From: Viscum album
Taxonomy: Eukaryota; Streptophyta; Magnoliopsida; Santalales; Viscaceae
Reading direction: 5' to 3'
Length of the DNA: 64,000 nucleotides
NCBI GenBank assembly: GCA_963277665.1
Contig: OY728143.1
Span: forward strand, 533,048,394-533,112,393
Shown: piece after piece, positions 26,515 to 37,511 of the stretch
How the letters are laid out: every line of letters begins with the position of its first letter
How positions within the stretch are numbered: position 1 is the first letter of the stretch
The notes under the pieces: model-generated
What the model saw: only the letters and a program-made list of their open reading frames with translations
The model's database searches: none
What the model was told of the DNA's origin: nothing
Made by a program: the position numbers and the translations under genes

Positions 26515-27936
26515 TGTAACATCCCAAGTAAGTAATGAATAATAGATATTTTTATCTATGTCTATTAATGATTAAGATAGTGTTATAGAGGCTTAAAATG
26601 AAAATAAATACAATCTTATGCATGGAATACACTAATATTGTTAAAAGCTTGTTTTACTGCCTTTTGATGGCAAACCATTTTTGAATCTATCTTTTGACAA
26701 TTTTATAAACTATGTTTGTCAAAATAAACTTATTCTTTATGATTGGGACATCAAAATTTACCTTGTGTGAATTTTTGGTATTTTTCTGACAATGTTCATA
26801 TTTTTAATGAATAGTGAAAAATACTGCATTTTACATCAAAACTGCTTTTTAATCTAATTTATTTATATTATTAGATTATGTTTTGAATTGTTTTTGAAGT
26901 GAAATTAGAATATATTTTCACCATTTTAACCAATGGTGGTCATTGGAATCAATTTCACTTTGAAATTAGACTTAAACTGTTGTCAATCTTTTGATACTTA
27001 TTGTTTTGTAAAAACATGCTATTTGCTCTGGCAGTGGGAATTAATTATTAAATTAATTAATGTGACTTATATGATTTTAATTTTGTAAAATAGACTTCAT
27101 TTTTTAATTCGGAACATCAAATATATCTTTGGGTGAATTTTTGGTAATTTTCTGAAAAACTTCAATTTTTGATGAATAGTGAAACCACTAAGTGCTAATC
27201 AAGCAAACTGGTTTTTCAGTTAACTGAAAGTTTACCACTAATGTGTATTGAATTTTGAAAATCTGACATACATGGATGTCATTAAGAAGTAAAATGTGGT
27301 TCAATGGGATTAAAATATTTTTTTGGTGAATAGTAACTTATTAAGTTTTTAATTGGGATTAGTGGTAATTAGTGTAGTTTAAGGTATAAATAATGCTTTA
27401 ATAATATGAAATGACCTAGACACATGTCCCAACCATATTTGTTGTGTCATGGCCGACCAAGACAAGCCATGGGTCAACTTGGGGACCCCATGGATCCACC
27501 TTTGATGGGAAATGACATAAATAACTTTTTATTTAATGTAAAAGTAACAATGACACAAACTTAATATGTTTTAAGAAAACAATTTTTTCATGGGGTTATA
27601 AAGATCAGATATTTGATTATAAATATTCATTGGAAATCTAAAAATATTTCCTACATCATAGTATTTTTTTTATGATTTTTAGACATTAAATAAAATAAAT
27701 TATTTATGACATAATAATGATGCAGCGATGACATCATTATTTGACGATTTAAATAAAATGGAAAGACAATGTAAAATCTTTGAACTACACATGGCCAAAA
27801 CTAATTGGATGAGTGGATTTCGAACCCTTGTCACCTTATCCACGATTTATATCAATGTGGGACCTTTTAAAACCGAAACACTTTTTCAAATAAAGTAATA
27901 TTTCTTTACTTTCCAAAAGTGCCCCTCCTCTACTCT

Positions 27937-27943
27937 TATAAAA
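27937..27943 (+). promoter_or_regulatory. TATA box of the element B left LTR
   Basis: TATAAAA within CTCTTATAAAAGGCCCCC, 1422 bp into the LTR and preceded by a pyrimidine-rich AAAGTGCCCCTCCTC segment. The same arrangement is found at 36162, 40777 and 47625. Transcription should start about 30 bp downstream. Confidence 0.8.
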
Positions 27944-28638
27944 GGCCCCCACCTCTACCTCATTTCACACACTCCTCATGCCTTTGGCTCGGCCAACCCC
28001 TGCCCATTTACTCTCTCCACATCCCTCTCCTCATCCTAGAGGATTCCCTTTGGGCAGAATCCTTTTAAAGGATGCCTTTAGGCTCAAAACAAAAGGAGTT
28101 ACACTTTTAAAGGTAATTCATTCTCTCATGTTCATTTGTATTATTTTGCTTCTCCAACCCCATAAACTCTTTTTATTTATTTCTTTTGTAACAAAACCAG
28201 TATCTTCAATGTAATATGATGTTGTTATATGATTTATTTGAGCTACACTCTCACACAACTACATCAAATGGTTAAAGAACATACGGTTTCCATGGATGGC
28301 AAAATTCTGCCACCCGAAACGATGATTGTTCAATACTCATTTAACACCTTCAAAGGTGGCCATTATGATGTCAATAATTTTATATATGATATATAATATG
28401 TTTATGTTTTCATTATGCTTCTGTTTTTTTTTCATTTTGGGCATACCTTTATGGTTTCCATTATGGGTAAACATGATATCTTCATTTTAGGAAGTGCGGA
28501 CTACCGCCCCCTGAAAGTGATTTGATTCGTTAATAACATATGTGGGATGTGTAAAGGATAAAGTTAATGATATTATATATGTTATTATACTGGAATTATA
28601 ATATACTCTTATATCATTATGATTCCATTCCAAAAAAT

Positions 28639-28713
28639 ATGAAATAGAAATGGAAGTAGCGTTCATGCGTACGTACAGCTTACCGTCTCCATGAACGGTG
28701 CATTTCATTTCAT
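28639..28713 (+). other. Long hairpin of element B with the conserved loop
   Basis: The left arm 28639-28667 (begins ATGAAATAGAAATGG, ends GCGTTCATG) pairs with the right arm 28690-28713 (begins CATGAACGGTGC, ends ATTTCATTTCAT) with an internal bulge. The loop is CGTACGTACAG, CT, TACCGTCTC, one base off the consensus. Two more degraded motif copies precede it near 28285 and 28494. The right LTR has lost this hairpin by deletion. Confidence 0.75.
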
Positions 28714-29488
28714 ACCTCTAAATGTGATGTAATATTATAAATACATGTATATGATGAATATATATGATATATATGTTATCCAAATAATTAATATCATTCT
28801 GGATATAACGAACTTATGTCCAAATTAACAACATGTAAGTGTAAGAAGTCTATTTTTGACTTAAGAACCAAATACCGACAAAATGAACATTATTAACTTA
28901 ACTGATTACATGATGTTCATAACATGGTATAAAAGGAATAATGAACTTGAAAAGATTCATAAGCAAGTAGAGATTAACTCATGTTTATTATTCAGGAGAT
29001 TAAAGAAAGGTCGGGTCAAGTCAGATACGAGCTATGAGGCTTCATCTCAATCTTCTTTCATTGAGGCATATTTTATTTTATTCACAACTTTCTTTTATAC
29101 GGTGTATAAACCCCTTTGACTTTTACGTTTATTCAAAAGGAATCTTTTTTATATAAAGCGTTTACTAAACGACAAAAGGGAATGTTTTTGTCCTACGTAT
29201 GCGGTGACAATGACTTCTCCGCCGTCGTGACCGTTGTTTGAGTTTCGGCTTCCTCTACAAGCCATACCTTTTTTTAAAATAACGAAAAAATAAATACCAT
29301 GTTTTAATTTGGTATTGAAAATGGTTTTCATAATCTTTTTATTATATCAATGTGTTGTATTGATATCTCGTGATTGAAATGTGGAAATGTTATGTTTCCT
29401 TTATGCATGTTTTATGTGATATGATTTTGTTATGGTTCTTGGGCATTATTATGAAGACGGGTTGTTCCATGATAAACTAAGGGCTAGT

Positions 29489-29517
29489 GAGCCCGTTATA
29501 GCTCTCCAGTGCATTGG
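29489..29517 (+). other. Paired motif plus palindrome, element B left LTR
   Basis: GAGC (29489-29492), CCGTTATA, GCTC (29501-29504), then CCAGTGCATTGG (29506-29517). The right LTR has the perfect palindrome CCAATGCATTGG. Confidence 0.65.
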
Positions 29518-30077
29518 GTAACGTGAAGGAGTGAAACGTTATGGTTTCTCCGAAGAGATTTAGGGAATATACTGTGATGGGTATTCCAAACGTAACCAAG
29601 AGGGTTACTCCCTACGTAAGAATGTTATGAATGCCTCAAGTTACCTTTATGTCTTATGATTTCTATGATTTATTCATGATTTGATGAGGTATGTTAAAGT
29701 TCTTATGTTTTATGGGTAAAGTATGATCTCATCCTTATGTACATATGTACCCATGTTTCCTTTCCATATTTTTATAACCCATACTGAGTTTTTCTGCTCA
29801 TCCCAAGTTTTTGAAATGTTTTTCACAGGTCAAGGGAATGGTACATGATAAGATGATAGAGTGAAGGATGTGTCAAGAAATAATCCATGTTTTTTTAATG
29901 TGTTTCCATTGATGGCAATGAAGAATACTATCTTTATGTAACCACTTTGTTTATATGTGGAATGTAATGCAAGTTTTATGATCTAATTCTCTAAAACTCT
30001 AAACCCGAAAAGATCCTCAATGTGTAATCTTGTAATAACTCAAGATTAAGTAAGGTTTAAGGCTGGGGCCTTATAGT

Positions 30078-30089
30078 TGGTATCAAAGG
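30078..30089 (+). other. Primer binding site of element B
   Basis: TGGTATCAAAGG starts 2 nt after the LTR. It is the initiator-Met tRNA type with one change from TGGTATCAGAG. Confidence 0.8.
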
Positions 30090-30203
30090 TCGGTTTAGAT
30101 AACATTAGGAGCTAGAATTCTATTAAATGATTATCCAAAAATATATTTTTTTCGAAATGATATAGCAATTAAAGATTACCAAGTTGCTTCATCTAAGACC
30201 TGT

Positions 30204-31300
30204 TTGTTCAGAATGGTTTTCCGTAGAAAAAATAGGGAAGCAGTGCTAGGAAGGCATACAGAAAGAAATAACCTTCCGAATCAGCACCCAGAAATGGTCG
30301 GAATTGGAACTGAACAGTTTTTTGCAGTAATGGCGCAGTTGACTCAAGCGATAAATGGCGGTGGTATCCATGCACGAGATCAGCCAGATCAACCGCAGAG
30401 GAACATGTTAGTGGTGGAACATTTCATGAGGCAACATCCACCATCATTCAGAGGATCATCTGACCCTGTGCTAGCTGAATGGGTGGATTAAAGCACTGGA
30501 GAAGATTTTTGATGTCATGGGGTGTTCAGACAATTAAAAGGTTAGTCTTGCTATTCACCGTTTGGAGGGTGAAGCAGATCAGTGGTGGTCTATGGTTAAA
30601 AATATCAGGGACGCTAATGAGATTGATGCTCTTGACTGGGATGAATTCAAAGGTATGTTTCTTGAGAAGTATTTTCCTAAGGCTGTTCGACTTAGGATGG
30701 AAAAGCAATTCTTGGAATTGAGGGAAGATGAAGACTCAGTGGCTGCCTATGAAGAAAGGTTCACTCGATTGGCAAGGTATGCTCCAAATTTTATCTGAGA
30801 CCTTGATAGTAAAATCAAATGATTTTACTCAGGATTAAAGCCAATGTATCGTAGGGCATTAGCTTATCGTGAGTTTAAAAGTTATGAAAAGCTTGTTCGA
30901 TGTGCTGAGAAGGTGGAAATGGAGTTTGCCGATGACCAAGTTTTCTATAACAACCAGCAGAAGAAGAGACCGAGGTGGCAGGAGAAAGGTAAGAATTATT
31001 CAAAAAAGTCTGATGGTAAGAGAACTAAGTTTCCTGTTTGTGATAAATGTGGAAAAAGGCATGCTGGGGAATGTCTTCTGAATTCTGGGAAGTGCTACCG
31101 ATGTGGTAAGATGGGACATAAGGCTCATGATTGCACTGAAAAGGATCAAGGTGAAGGTAAGAACAAATTTGATTTAAAGTTAGTGAAATGTTATAAGTGC
31201 AATGAGATGGGTCACTATGCAAACGAGTGTCCGAAAAAGAGCTTGAGTGATGGGAAGCAGTTAGACTACAAGCATAAAGGGGTGGTGAAATCCTTTGCAA
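30204..31300 (+). pseudogene. gag: gag of element B (capsid and nucleocapsid), broken
   Basis: Gag forms the virus-like particle that packages the element RNA. The likely start is ATG 30213, one nt after the TTTGTTCAG acceptor-like site. The first frame runs to a stop at 30489, where a one-base insertion shifts the frame; the gag frame resumes at about 30490. In-frame stops follow at 30535 (TAA), 30796 (TGA) and 30820 (TGA). The capsid core is recognisable by HPPSFRGSSDP, LEGEADQWW, FLEKYFP and YEERFTRLARYAP. The nucleocapsid has three knuckles: [12 protein letters not shown] (31039), [14 protein letters not shown] (31093) and [14 protein letters not shown] (31189). The last two are classical CX2CX4HX4C; the first is a shortened variant. 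The final knuckles run without a stop into protease. Confidence 0.9.
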
Positions 31301-32490
31301 CTACTTCAGCAGATGTCGGGCCATCAAATGAAGTTGTATCAGGTACTTTGTTTGTTTTTTCAGACTTTTCCAGTGTGTTGTTTGATTCGGGGTCTACACA
31401 TTCTTTCTTCTCTGAAACCTTTTCTAGTAAAATTGGAATACCATCTCAAGAAATGACTCCTGAACTTTTGGTAAAAACACCTGTGGGAAATTTCGAGGAA
31501 AAAAGAATTTATAAGAATCTTTTTATCCTTATCTGTGGAAAGAACCTACTTGCAAACATTATTGTTCTACCTCTAGTAGAGTTTGATGTTATCCTGGGTA
31601 TGGATTGGCTCTCTATTTACTATGCTATGATTGACTATAGAGCTAAAGAAGTTTCTTTTCAGAAAGACTTTCAGTTTGTTTACAAGAATGAACCCTTACT
31701 TTTGATAACATATCAAGAGGCCGAGAAACTTGTAAATGATGGAAATGAATGTTACCTTGCACACATCGTTGAAAATAAAGGAACTATTCAGATTAATGAT
31801 GTGCCAGTGGTAAATGAGTATCCTGATGTTTTTCCTAATGAGTTTCCTGGAATAATACCATATTGGGAAGTTGAGTTTACTGTTGACTTAGTTCCTGATG
31901 CTAAGCCAATTTCAAAACCCTCTTATCGAATGGCACAAATTGAACTTTTAGAGTTGAAGGAGCAATTGCAAGATTTATTAGAGAAAGGTTTCATTAGACC
32001 TAGCACATCACCATGGGGTGATCCTGTTTTATTTGTTAAAAAGAAAGATGGTTCTATGAGACTTTGCATTGATTATAGATCCTTGAATAATATCACTATT
32101 AAGAACAAATATCCTTTGCCTCCAATCGATGATTTTTTTGATCAGCTCCAGGGAGATCAGTTTTTTTCAATGATTGACTTGAGATCGGGGTACCATCAGC
32201 TGAAGGTAAAGGAGGCAGATATTCCGAAGACCGCGTTCCGTACGAGATATAGCCATTATGAATTTGTAGTAATGCCTTTTGGGCTAACCAATGCACCTTC
32301 TGTATTCATGGACATAATGAATAGAATTTTCCATGAGTTCCTGGATAAGTTTGTGGTGGTTTTCATTGATGATATTTTGGTGTTTTCTAAAAGTAAAGAG
32401 GAGCATGAAAGACATTTAAGGGTTATCTTGCAAACCTTAAAAGAAAAGAAACTGTATGTGAAATTCAGCAGGTGTGAGTTTTGGTTGTAA
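31301..32490 (+). pseudogene. pol: Protease and reverse transcriptase of element B
   Basis: This continues in the gag frame. The protease has the retropepsin motif [10 protein letters not shown] with the catalytic Asp at 31384-31386, and the partner segment VILGMDWLS. The reverse transcriptase has [37 protein letters not shown] and the catalytic FIDDIL with the two Asp codons at 32368-32373. It copies element RNA into DNA inside the particle. The segment ends at a TAA (32488-32490) inside the connection region, where the family usually has Lys or Glu before QISFLGH. Some substitutions at normally constant places, such as SPWGDP for SPWGAP, point to decay. Confidence 0.93.
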
Positions 32491-33357
32491 CAAATTTCTT
32501 TCCTTGGTCACATTGTTTCTAAAAATGGAATAACTGTTGATCCTGCAAAAACAAAAGTTGTGGAAGAATGGCCAAGACCCACAAATGTAACCGAGATTCG
32601 TAGCTTCCTTGGTTTGGTGGGATATTACCAAAGGTTTGTTATAATTTTTTCACGGTTATCTAGTCCAATGACTAAGCTAACTCGGAAGGCTGTTAAGTTT
32701 ATCTGGACAAAAGAATGTGATGATTGTTTTCAGGAATTGAAAAGAAGATTGGTGAATGCTCAAGTTTTGGCACTACCTTCCAGGAATGGTGAATTTGTTA
32801 TATACAGTGATGCTTCATTGAAAGGACTTGGTTGCGTCCTAATGTAGAATGATCAGGTAATTGCTTATGCTTCACGACAGTTGAAAACTCATGAGGTAAA
32901 TTACCCTACACATGATTTGGAATTAGCTACTGTTGTTTTTGCTTTAAAAATTTGGAGGCATCATTTGTATGGAGTAACGTGTGAAATATATACCAATCAC
33001 AAAAGTTTAAAGTATATATTCACTCAGAAAGAGTTAAACATGAGACAAAGGAGATGGTTGGAATTAATCAAGGATTATGACTGTACAATTCATTACCATC
33101 CGGGAAAAGAAAATAAAGTTGCTGATGCTTTGAGTCGAAAAAGTAATGCTTCATTAACAATGTTGCAGTTGGAACGTGATCCTTTGGTTAATGATTTGAT
33201 GAACTTTGGCATAGAAGTTGTTGGTGCAGGAAGTCCTTCTGTTTTGTTTCAGGTATCAGTGAGATCTTCTCTATCAGATAGAATCAAGCAAGCACAGAAG
33301 CAAGATAGTGAGTTGCAGAAAAAGGTAGAGCTGGTTCAGAAAAGTAAGTTGCCTTAA
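32491..33357 (+). pseudogene. pol: Connection and RNase H of element B
   Basis: It is in the same frame as the [22 protein letters not shown] and [11 protein letters not shown] are the RT thumb/connection motifs. RNase H follows: YSDAS with Asp at 32809-32811, DLELAT with Glu at 32920-32922, and ADALSR with Asp at 33124-33126. The expected Asp of TDHKSL is Asn here (TNHKSL, 32995-32997), so the active site is altered. A TAG at 32845-32847 replaces the usual Gln after GCVLM, and a TAA ends the segment at 33355-33357. RNase H degrades the RNA strand and makes the polypurine primer. Confidence 0.92.
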
Positions 33358-34236
33358 TTCAACATTGATAATGATTGTTTTTTGAGATTTGAGAAGAGAT
33401 TGTGTGTGCCTTGTGATTCACAGTTGAAGATAGAGTTGTTATGTGAAGCTCATAGTTCTCCGTTTTCAGTTCATCCGGGCAGTACTAAGATGTATAGAGA
33501 TCTGCGGGAGTATTACTGGTGGGATGGAATGAAAAGAGATATTGCTGATTTTACTGTGAAGTGTTTGACTTGTCAGCAGGTTAAAGCAGAGCGGAAGTTA
33601 CCGAAAGGGATGCTTCAGCCATTACCAGTGCCAGAGTGGAAATGGGAGAATATATCCATGGACTTTGTTGTTGGATTACCGAAGACATCTCGAGGTAATA
33701 ATGCAATCTGGGTTATTGTTGATCGCTTGACCAAATCTTCTCATTTCCTTGCTATACGAGATACTTTCTCTCTTGATCAACATTCCCATATGTATCTCAA
33801 AGAGATAGTTAGGTTACATGGAGTTCTTCTCTCCATTGTATTGGATCGTGATCCTAGGTTTACTTCAAACATTTGGAAAGGCCTTCAGAAGTCGTTGGGT
33901 ACAGAATTAAATTTTAGTACAGCTTTTCATCCTCAATCAGATGGCCAGTCAGAACGAACAATTCAGACATTGGAGGATATGCTACGAGCTTGTTCTATGG
34001 ATTATCAGGGAAGTTGGGACCAACATATTTCTTTGGTTGAGTTTTCATATAAGAACAGTTTTCATTCTAGTATACAGATGGCACCATTTCAGGCATTATA
34101 TGGGAAGCGGTGTCGAACTCCATCTTTCTGGGATGAAGTGGGTGAAAGGAAGTTGATGGGACCAGAATTGGTAGAAGAGATGGCAGAAAAAGTTCAGATG
34201 ATTCAAAAACACACGAGAACAGCTCAGAGCAGGTAG
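33358..34236 (+). pseudogene. pol: Integrase of element B (zinc-binding and catalytic core)
   Basis: The HHCC zinc-binding region has His at 33451 and 33472 and Cys at 33562 and 33571 (EAH, SVHPG, KCLTC). The catalytic core has the first Asp in SMDFVVGLP (33661-33663), the second in LDRDPRFTS (33844 or 33850) and Glu in GQSERTIQTLEDML (33952-33954). LYGKRCRTPSFWDEVGE follows, as in plant gypsy elements. A TAG at 34234-34236 replaces the usual Gln after AQSR. Integrase inserts the cDNA and leaves the 5-bp duplication seen at the element ends. Confidence 0.93.
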
Positions 34237-34701
34237 AAGTGTTATGCGGATAACCGGAGGAAGGATCTATCTTTCGAGGTAGGTGATCATGTTTTTCTCA
34301 AGGTTTCTCCTTGGAAAAGTGTGATGAGATTTGGTAAGAAAGGAAAGTTGAGTCCAAGGTTCATTGGACCATACGAAATTCTGGAGAGAGTTGGATCAGT
34401 TGCATACCAAGTGGCTTTACCTCCGAGTTTATCTCAGGTACACAATGTTTTTCACATTTCTATGTTGAGAAAGTATATGCCAGATCCATCTCATGTATTG
34501 AGTCCAGAGGTAGTTCAGCTGGAAGAGAACCTATCTTATGAGGAACAACCGGTCCAAATTCTTGACCACAGGGAGCATGTGTTACAGAATAAGGTGATTC
34601 ACCAGGTAAAGGTTTTGTGGAAAAACCACATGATTGAAGAGGCAACATGGGAATCTGAAAATGCAATGAGGGATAAGTACCCCCATTTATTCGATAAGTA
34701 A
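34237..34701 (+). pseudogene. pol: Integrase C-terminus with chromodomain
   Basis: The frame continues through YADNRRKDLSFEVGDHVFLK and GKKGKLSPRFIGPYEIL (the GPY/F region) to a C-terminal chromodomain-like segment, including VKVLWKNHMIEEATWE, ending PHLFDK and a genuine TAA at 34699-34701. In chromoviruses this domain is thought to steer integration towards heterochromatin. The form, without the full aromatic cage, fits Tekay-type (group II) chromodomains. This part has no internal stop after 34236. Confidence 0.9.
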
Positions 34702-34726
34702 ATAAATTGTGGGGACGCAATTTTCT

Positions 34727-34740
34727 AAAGGGGGGAAGGA
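34727..34740 (+). other. Polypurine tract of element B
   Basis: AAAGGGGGGAAGGA ends directly at TGTAAC of the right LTR. The preceding GGGGACGCAATTTTCT resembles CGAGGACGCAATTTATT before the element C tract, so this untranslated tail is shared between B and C. Confidence 0.9.
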
Positions 34741-36161
34741 TGTAACATCCCAAGTAAGTAATGAATAATAGATATTTTTATCTATGTCTATTAATGATTA
34801 AGATAGTGTTATAGATGCTTAAAATGAAAATAAATACAATCTTATGCATGGAATACACTAATATTCTTAAAAGATTGTTTTACTGCCTTTTGATGGAAAA
34901 CCATTTTTAAATCTATCTTTTGACAATTTTTTAAACTATTTTTGTCAAAATAAACTTATTCTTTATGATTGGCACATCAAAATTTACCTTCTGTGAATTT
35001 TTGGTATTTTTCTGACAATGTTCATTTTTTTAATGAATAGTGAAAAATACTGCATTTTACATCAAAACTACTTTTTAATCTAATTTATTTATATGATTAG
35101 ATTATTTTTTGAATTGGTTTTGAAGTGAAATTAGAATATATTTTTACCATTTTAACCAATGTTGGTCATTGGAATCAATTTCACTTTGAAATTAGACTTA
35201 AACTGGTGTCAATCTTTTGATACTTATTGTTTTGTAAAAACACGCTATTTGCTCTGGCAGCGGGAATTAATTATTAAATTAATTAATGTGACTTATATGA
35301 TTTTAATTTTGTAAAATAGACTTAATTTTTGAATTCGGAACATCAAATATAGTTTAGGGTGAATTTTTGGTAATTTTCTGAAAAACTTCAATTTTTGATG
35401 AATAGTGAAACCACTAAGTGGTAATCAAGCAAACTGATTTTTCAGTTAAATGAAAGTTTACCACTAATGTGTATTGAATTTTGAAAATCCGACATACATG
35501 GTTGTCATTAAGAAGTAAAATGTGGTTCAATGGGATTAAAATATTTTTTTGGTGAATAGTAACTTATTAAGTTTTTAATTGCGATTAGTGGTAATTAGTG
35601 TAGTTTATGGTATAAATAATGCTTTAATAATATGAAATGACCTAGACACATGTCCCATCCTTATTGGTTGTGTCATGGCCGACCAAGAAAAGCCATGGGT
35701 CAACTTGGGGACCCCATGGATCCACTTTGGTTGGGAAATGACATAAATAACTTTTTATTTAATGTAAAAGTAAAAATGACACAAACATAATATGTTTTAC
35801 GAAAACAATTTTTACATGGGGTTATAAAGATCAGATATTTGATTATAAATATTCATTGGAAAGATAAAACGATTTCCTACATCATAGTATTTTTTTATGA
35901 TTTTTAGACATTAAATAAATTAAATTATTTATGACATAATAATGATACAGCGATGACATCATTATTTGACGATTTAAATAAAATGGAAAGACAATGTAAA
36001 ATCTATGAACTAAACATGGACAAAACTAATTGGATGAGTGTATTTCGAACCCATATCAACTTATCCACGAATTATATCAATGTGGGACCTTTTAAAACCG
36101 AAACACATTTTCAAATAAAGTAATATTTCTTTACTTTCCAAAAGTGCCCCTCCTCTCCTCT

Positions 36162-36168
36162 TATAAAA
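36162..36168 (+). promoter_or_regulatory. TATA box of the element B right LTR
   Basis: TATAAAA within CTCTTATAAAAGGCCCCC, identical in context to the left LTR. Confidence 0.75.
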
Positions 36169-37482
36169 GGCCCCCACCTCTACCTCATTTCACACACTCC
36201 TCAAGCATTTGGATCGGCCAACCCCTGCCCATTTACTCTCTCCACATCCCTCTCCTCATCCTAGAGGATTCCCTTTGGGTAGAATCATTTTAAAGGAAGC
36301 CTTTAGGCACATAACAAAAGGAGTTACACTTTTAAAGGTAATTCATTCTCTCATGTTCATTTGTTTTATTTTGCTTATCCAACCCCCTAAACTCTTTTTA
36401 TTCACATCATTTGTAACAACACCAGTATCTTCAATTTAATAGGATGTTTTTATAAGATTTATTTTAGCTACACTCTCACACAACTACTTCAAATGGTTAA
36501 AGAACATACGGTTTACGTGGATGGCGAAATTCTGCCTCCCGAAACGATGATTGATCAATACTCATTTAACACCTTCAAAGGTGGCCATTATGATGTCACT
36601 ATTTTTATATATGATATATAATATGTTTTTTTTTCCTTAAGATTCTGTTTTTTTTTCATTTTGGGAATACCTTTATGGTTTCCATGAACGGGGCATTTCA
36701 TTTCTTACCTCTAAATGTGATGTAATATTATAAATACATGTATATGATGAATATATATGATATATATGTTATACAAATCATTAATATCATTCTGGATATA
36801 ACGAACCTATGACCAAATTAACAACATTTAAGTGTAAGAAGTCTATTTTTGACTTAAGAACCAAATACCGACAAAATGAACATTATTAACTTAACTGATT
36901 ACATGATGTTCATAACATGGTATAAAAAGAATAATGAACTTGAAAAGATTCATATGCAAGTAGAGATTAACTCAAGTTTATTATTCAGGAGACTAATGAA
37001 CGGTCGGGTCAAGTCGTATACGAGGTATGGGGCTTTGTCTCAATCTTCTTTCATTGAGGCATATTTTATTTTATACACAACTTTCTTTTATACGGTGTAT
37101 AAACCCCTTTGACTTTTACGTTTATTCAAAAGGAATCTTTTTTATACGAAGCATTTACTAAACGACAAAAGGGAATGTTTTTTTCCCTACATATGCGGCG
37201 ACAACGACTTCTCTGCCATCGTGACCGTTGTTTGAGTTTCGGCTTCCTCTACAAGCCATACCTTTTTTAAAAAAAATGAAAAAATAAATACCATGTTTTA
37301 CATTGGTATAGAAAATGGTTTTCATAATGTTTTTATTATATCAATGTGTTGTATTGATATCTCGTGATTGAAATGTGGAAATGTTATGTTTCCTTTATGC
37401 ATGTTTTATGTGATATGATTATGTTATGGTTCTTGGGCATTATTATGAAGACGGGTGGTTCCGTGATAAACTAAGGGCGGGT

Positions 37483-37511
37483 GAGCCCGTTATAGCTCTC
37501 CAATGCATTGG
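37483..37511 (+). other. Paired motif plus palindrome, element B right LTR
   Basis: GAGC (37483-37486), CCGTTATA, GCTC (37495-37498), then the perfect palindrome CCAATGCATTGG (37500-37511). Confidence 0.65.

Larger units (their letters stand above)
28113..29828 (+). other. Candidate leader intron region in the element B left LTR
   Basis: A donor-like AAAG/GTAATT lies at 28112/28113 and an acceptor-like TTTTTCACAG/GTCAAGG at 29828/29829. A possible middle acceptor, TTATTCAG/GAGATT, lies at 28995/28996 but is less convincing than in A and C. In the right LTR the last acceptor has become TTTTTCATAG. Confidence 0.35.
26515..30075 (+). repeat. Element B left LTR
   Basis: It starts TGTAACATCCCAAG and ends GGGGCCTTATA directly before the primer binding site. 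It carries a TATA box at 27937, a C-rich flank, GGCTCGGCCAACCCCTGCC, a donor-like AAAG/GTAATT at 28112/28113, a long hairpin at 28639-28713, a paired motif with palindrome at 29489-29517, and a TTTTTCACAG acceptor-like site ending at 29828. The right LTR lacks 231 bp (28457-28687 here), which accounts exactly for the length difference. Confidence 0.95.

Noticed and set aside
27978..28214. 78-aa plus-strand frame with a Pro/His-rich start after the TATA box
   Set aside because: The ATG is missing in the right LTR copy (a TTG start would be needed) and in elements A and C, and the frame runs across the donor-like site.
28260..28720. Hammerhead ribozyme (retrozyme) in the LTR
   Set aside because: CGAAAC and GATGA words occur near 28315, but the CTGANGA core, GAAA and cleavage triplet do not fall in a foldable order in A, B or C.
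28883..29119. 78-aa open frame (MNIINLTDYMMFITWY...) repeated at 36876-37112
   Set aside because: Both copies lie at the same place in the two element B LTRs, so conservation only reflects LTR identity. It overlaps the predicted intron and has no recognisable motif.
30204..30212. Start of gag at 30204
   Set aside because: That codon is TTG; the ATG at 30213, just after the acceptor-like AG, is the more likely start.
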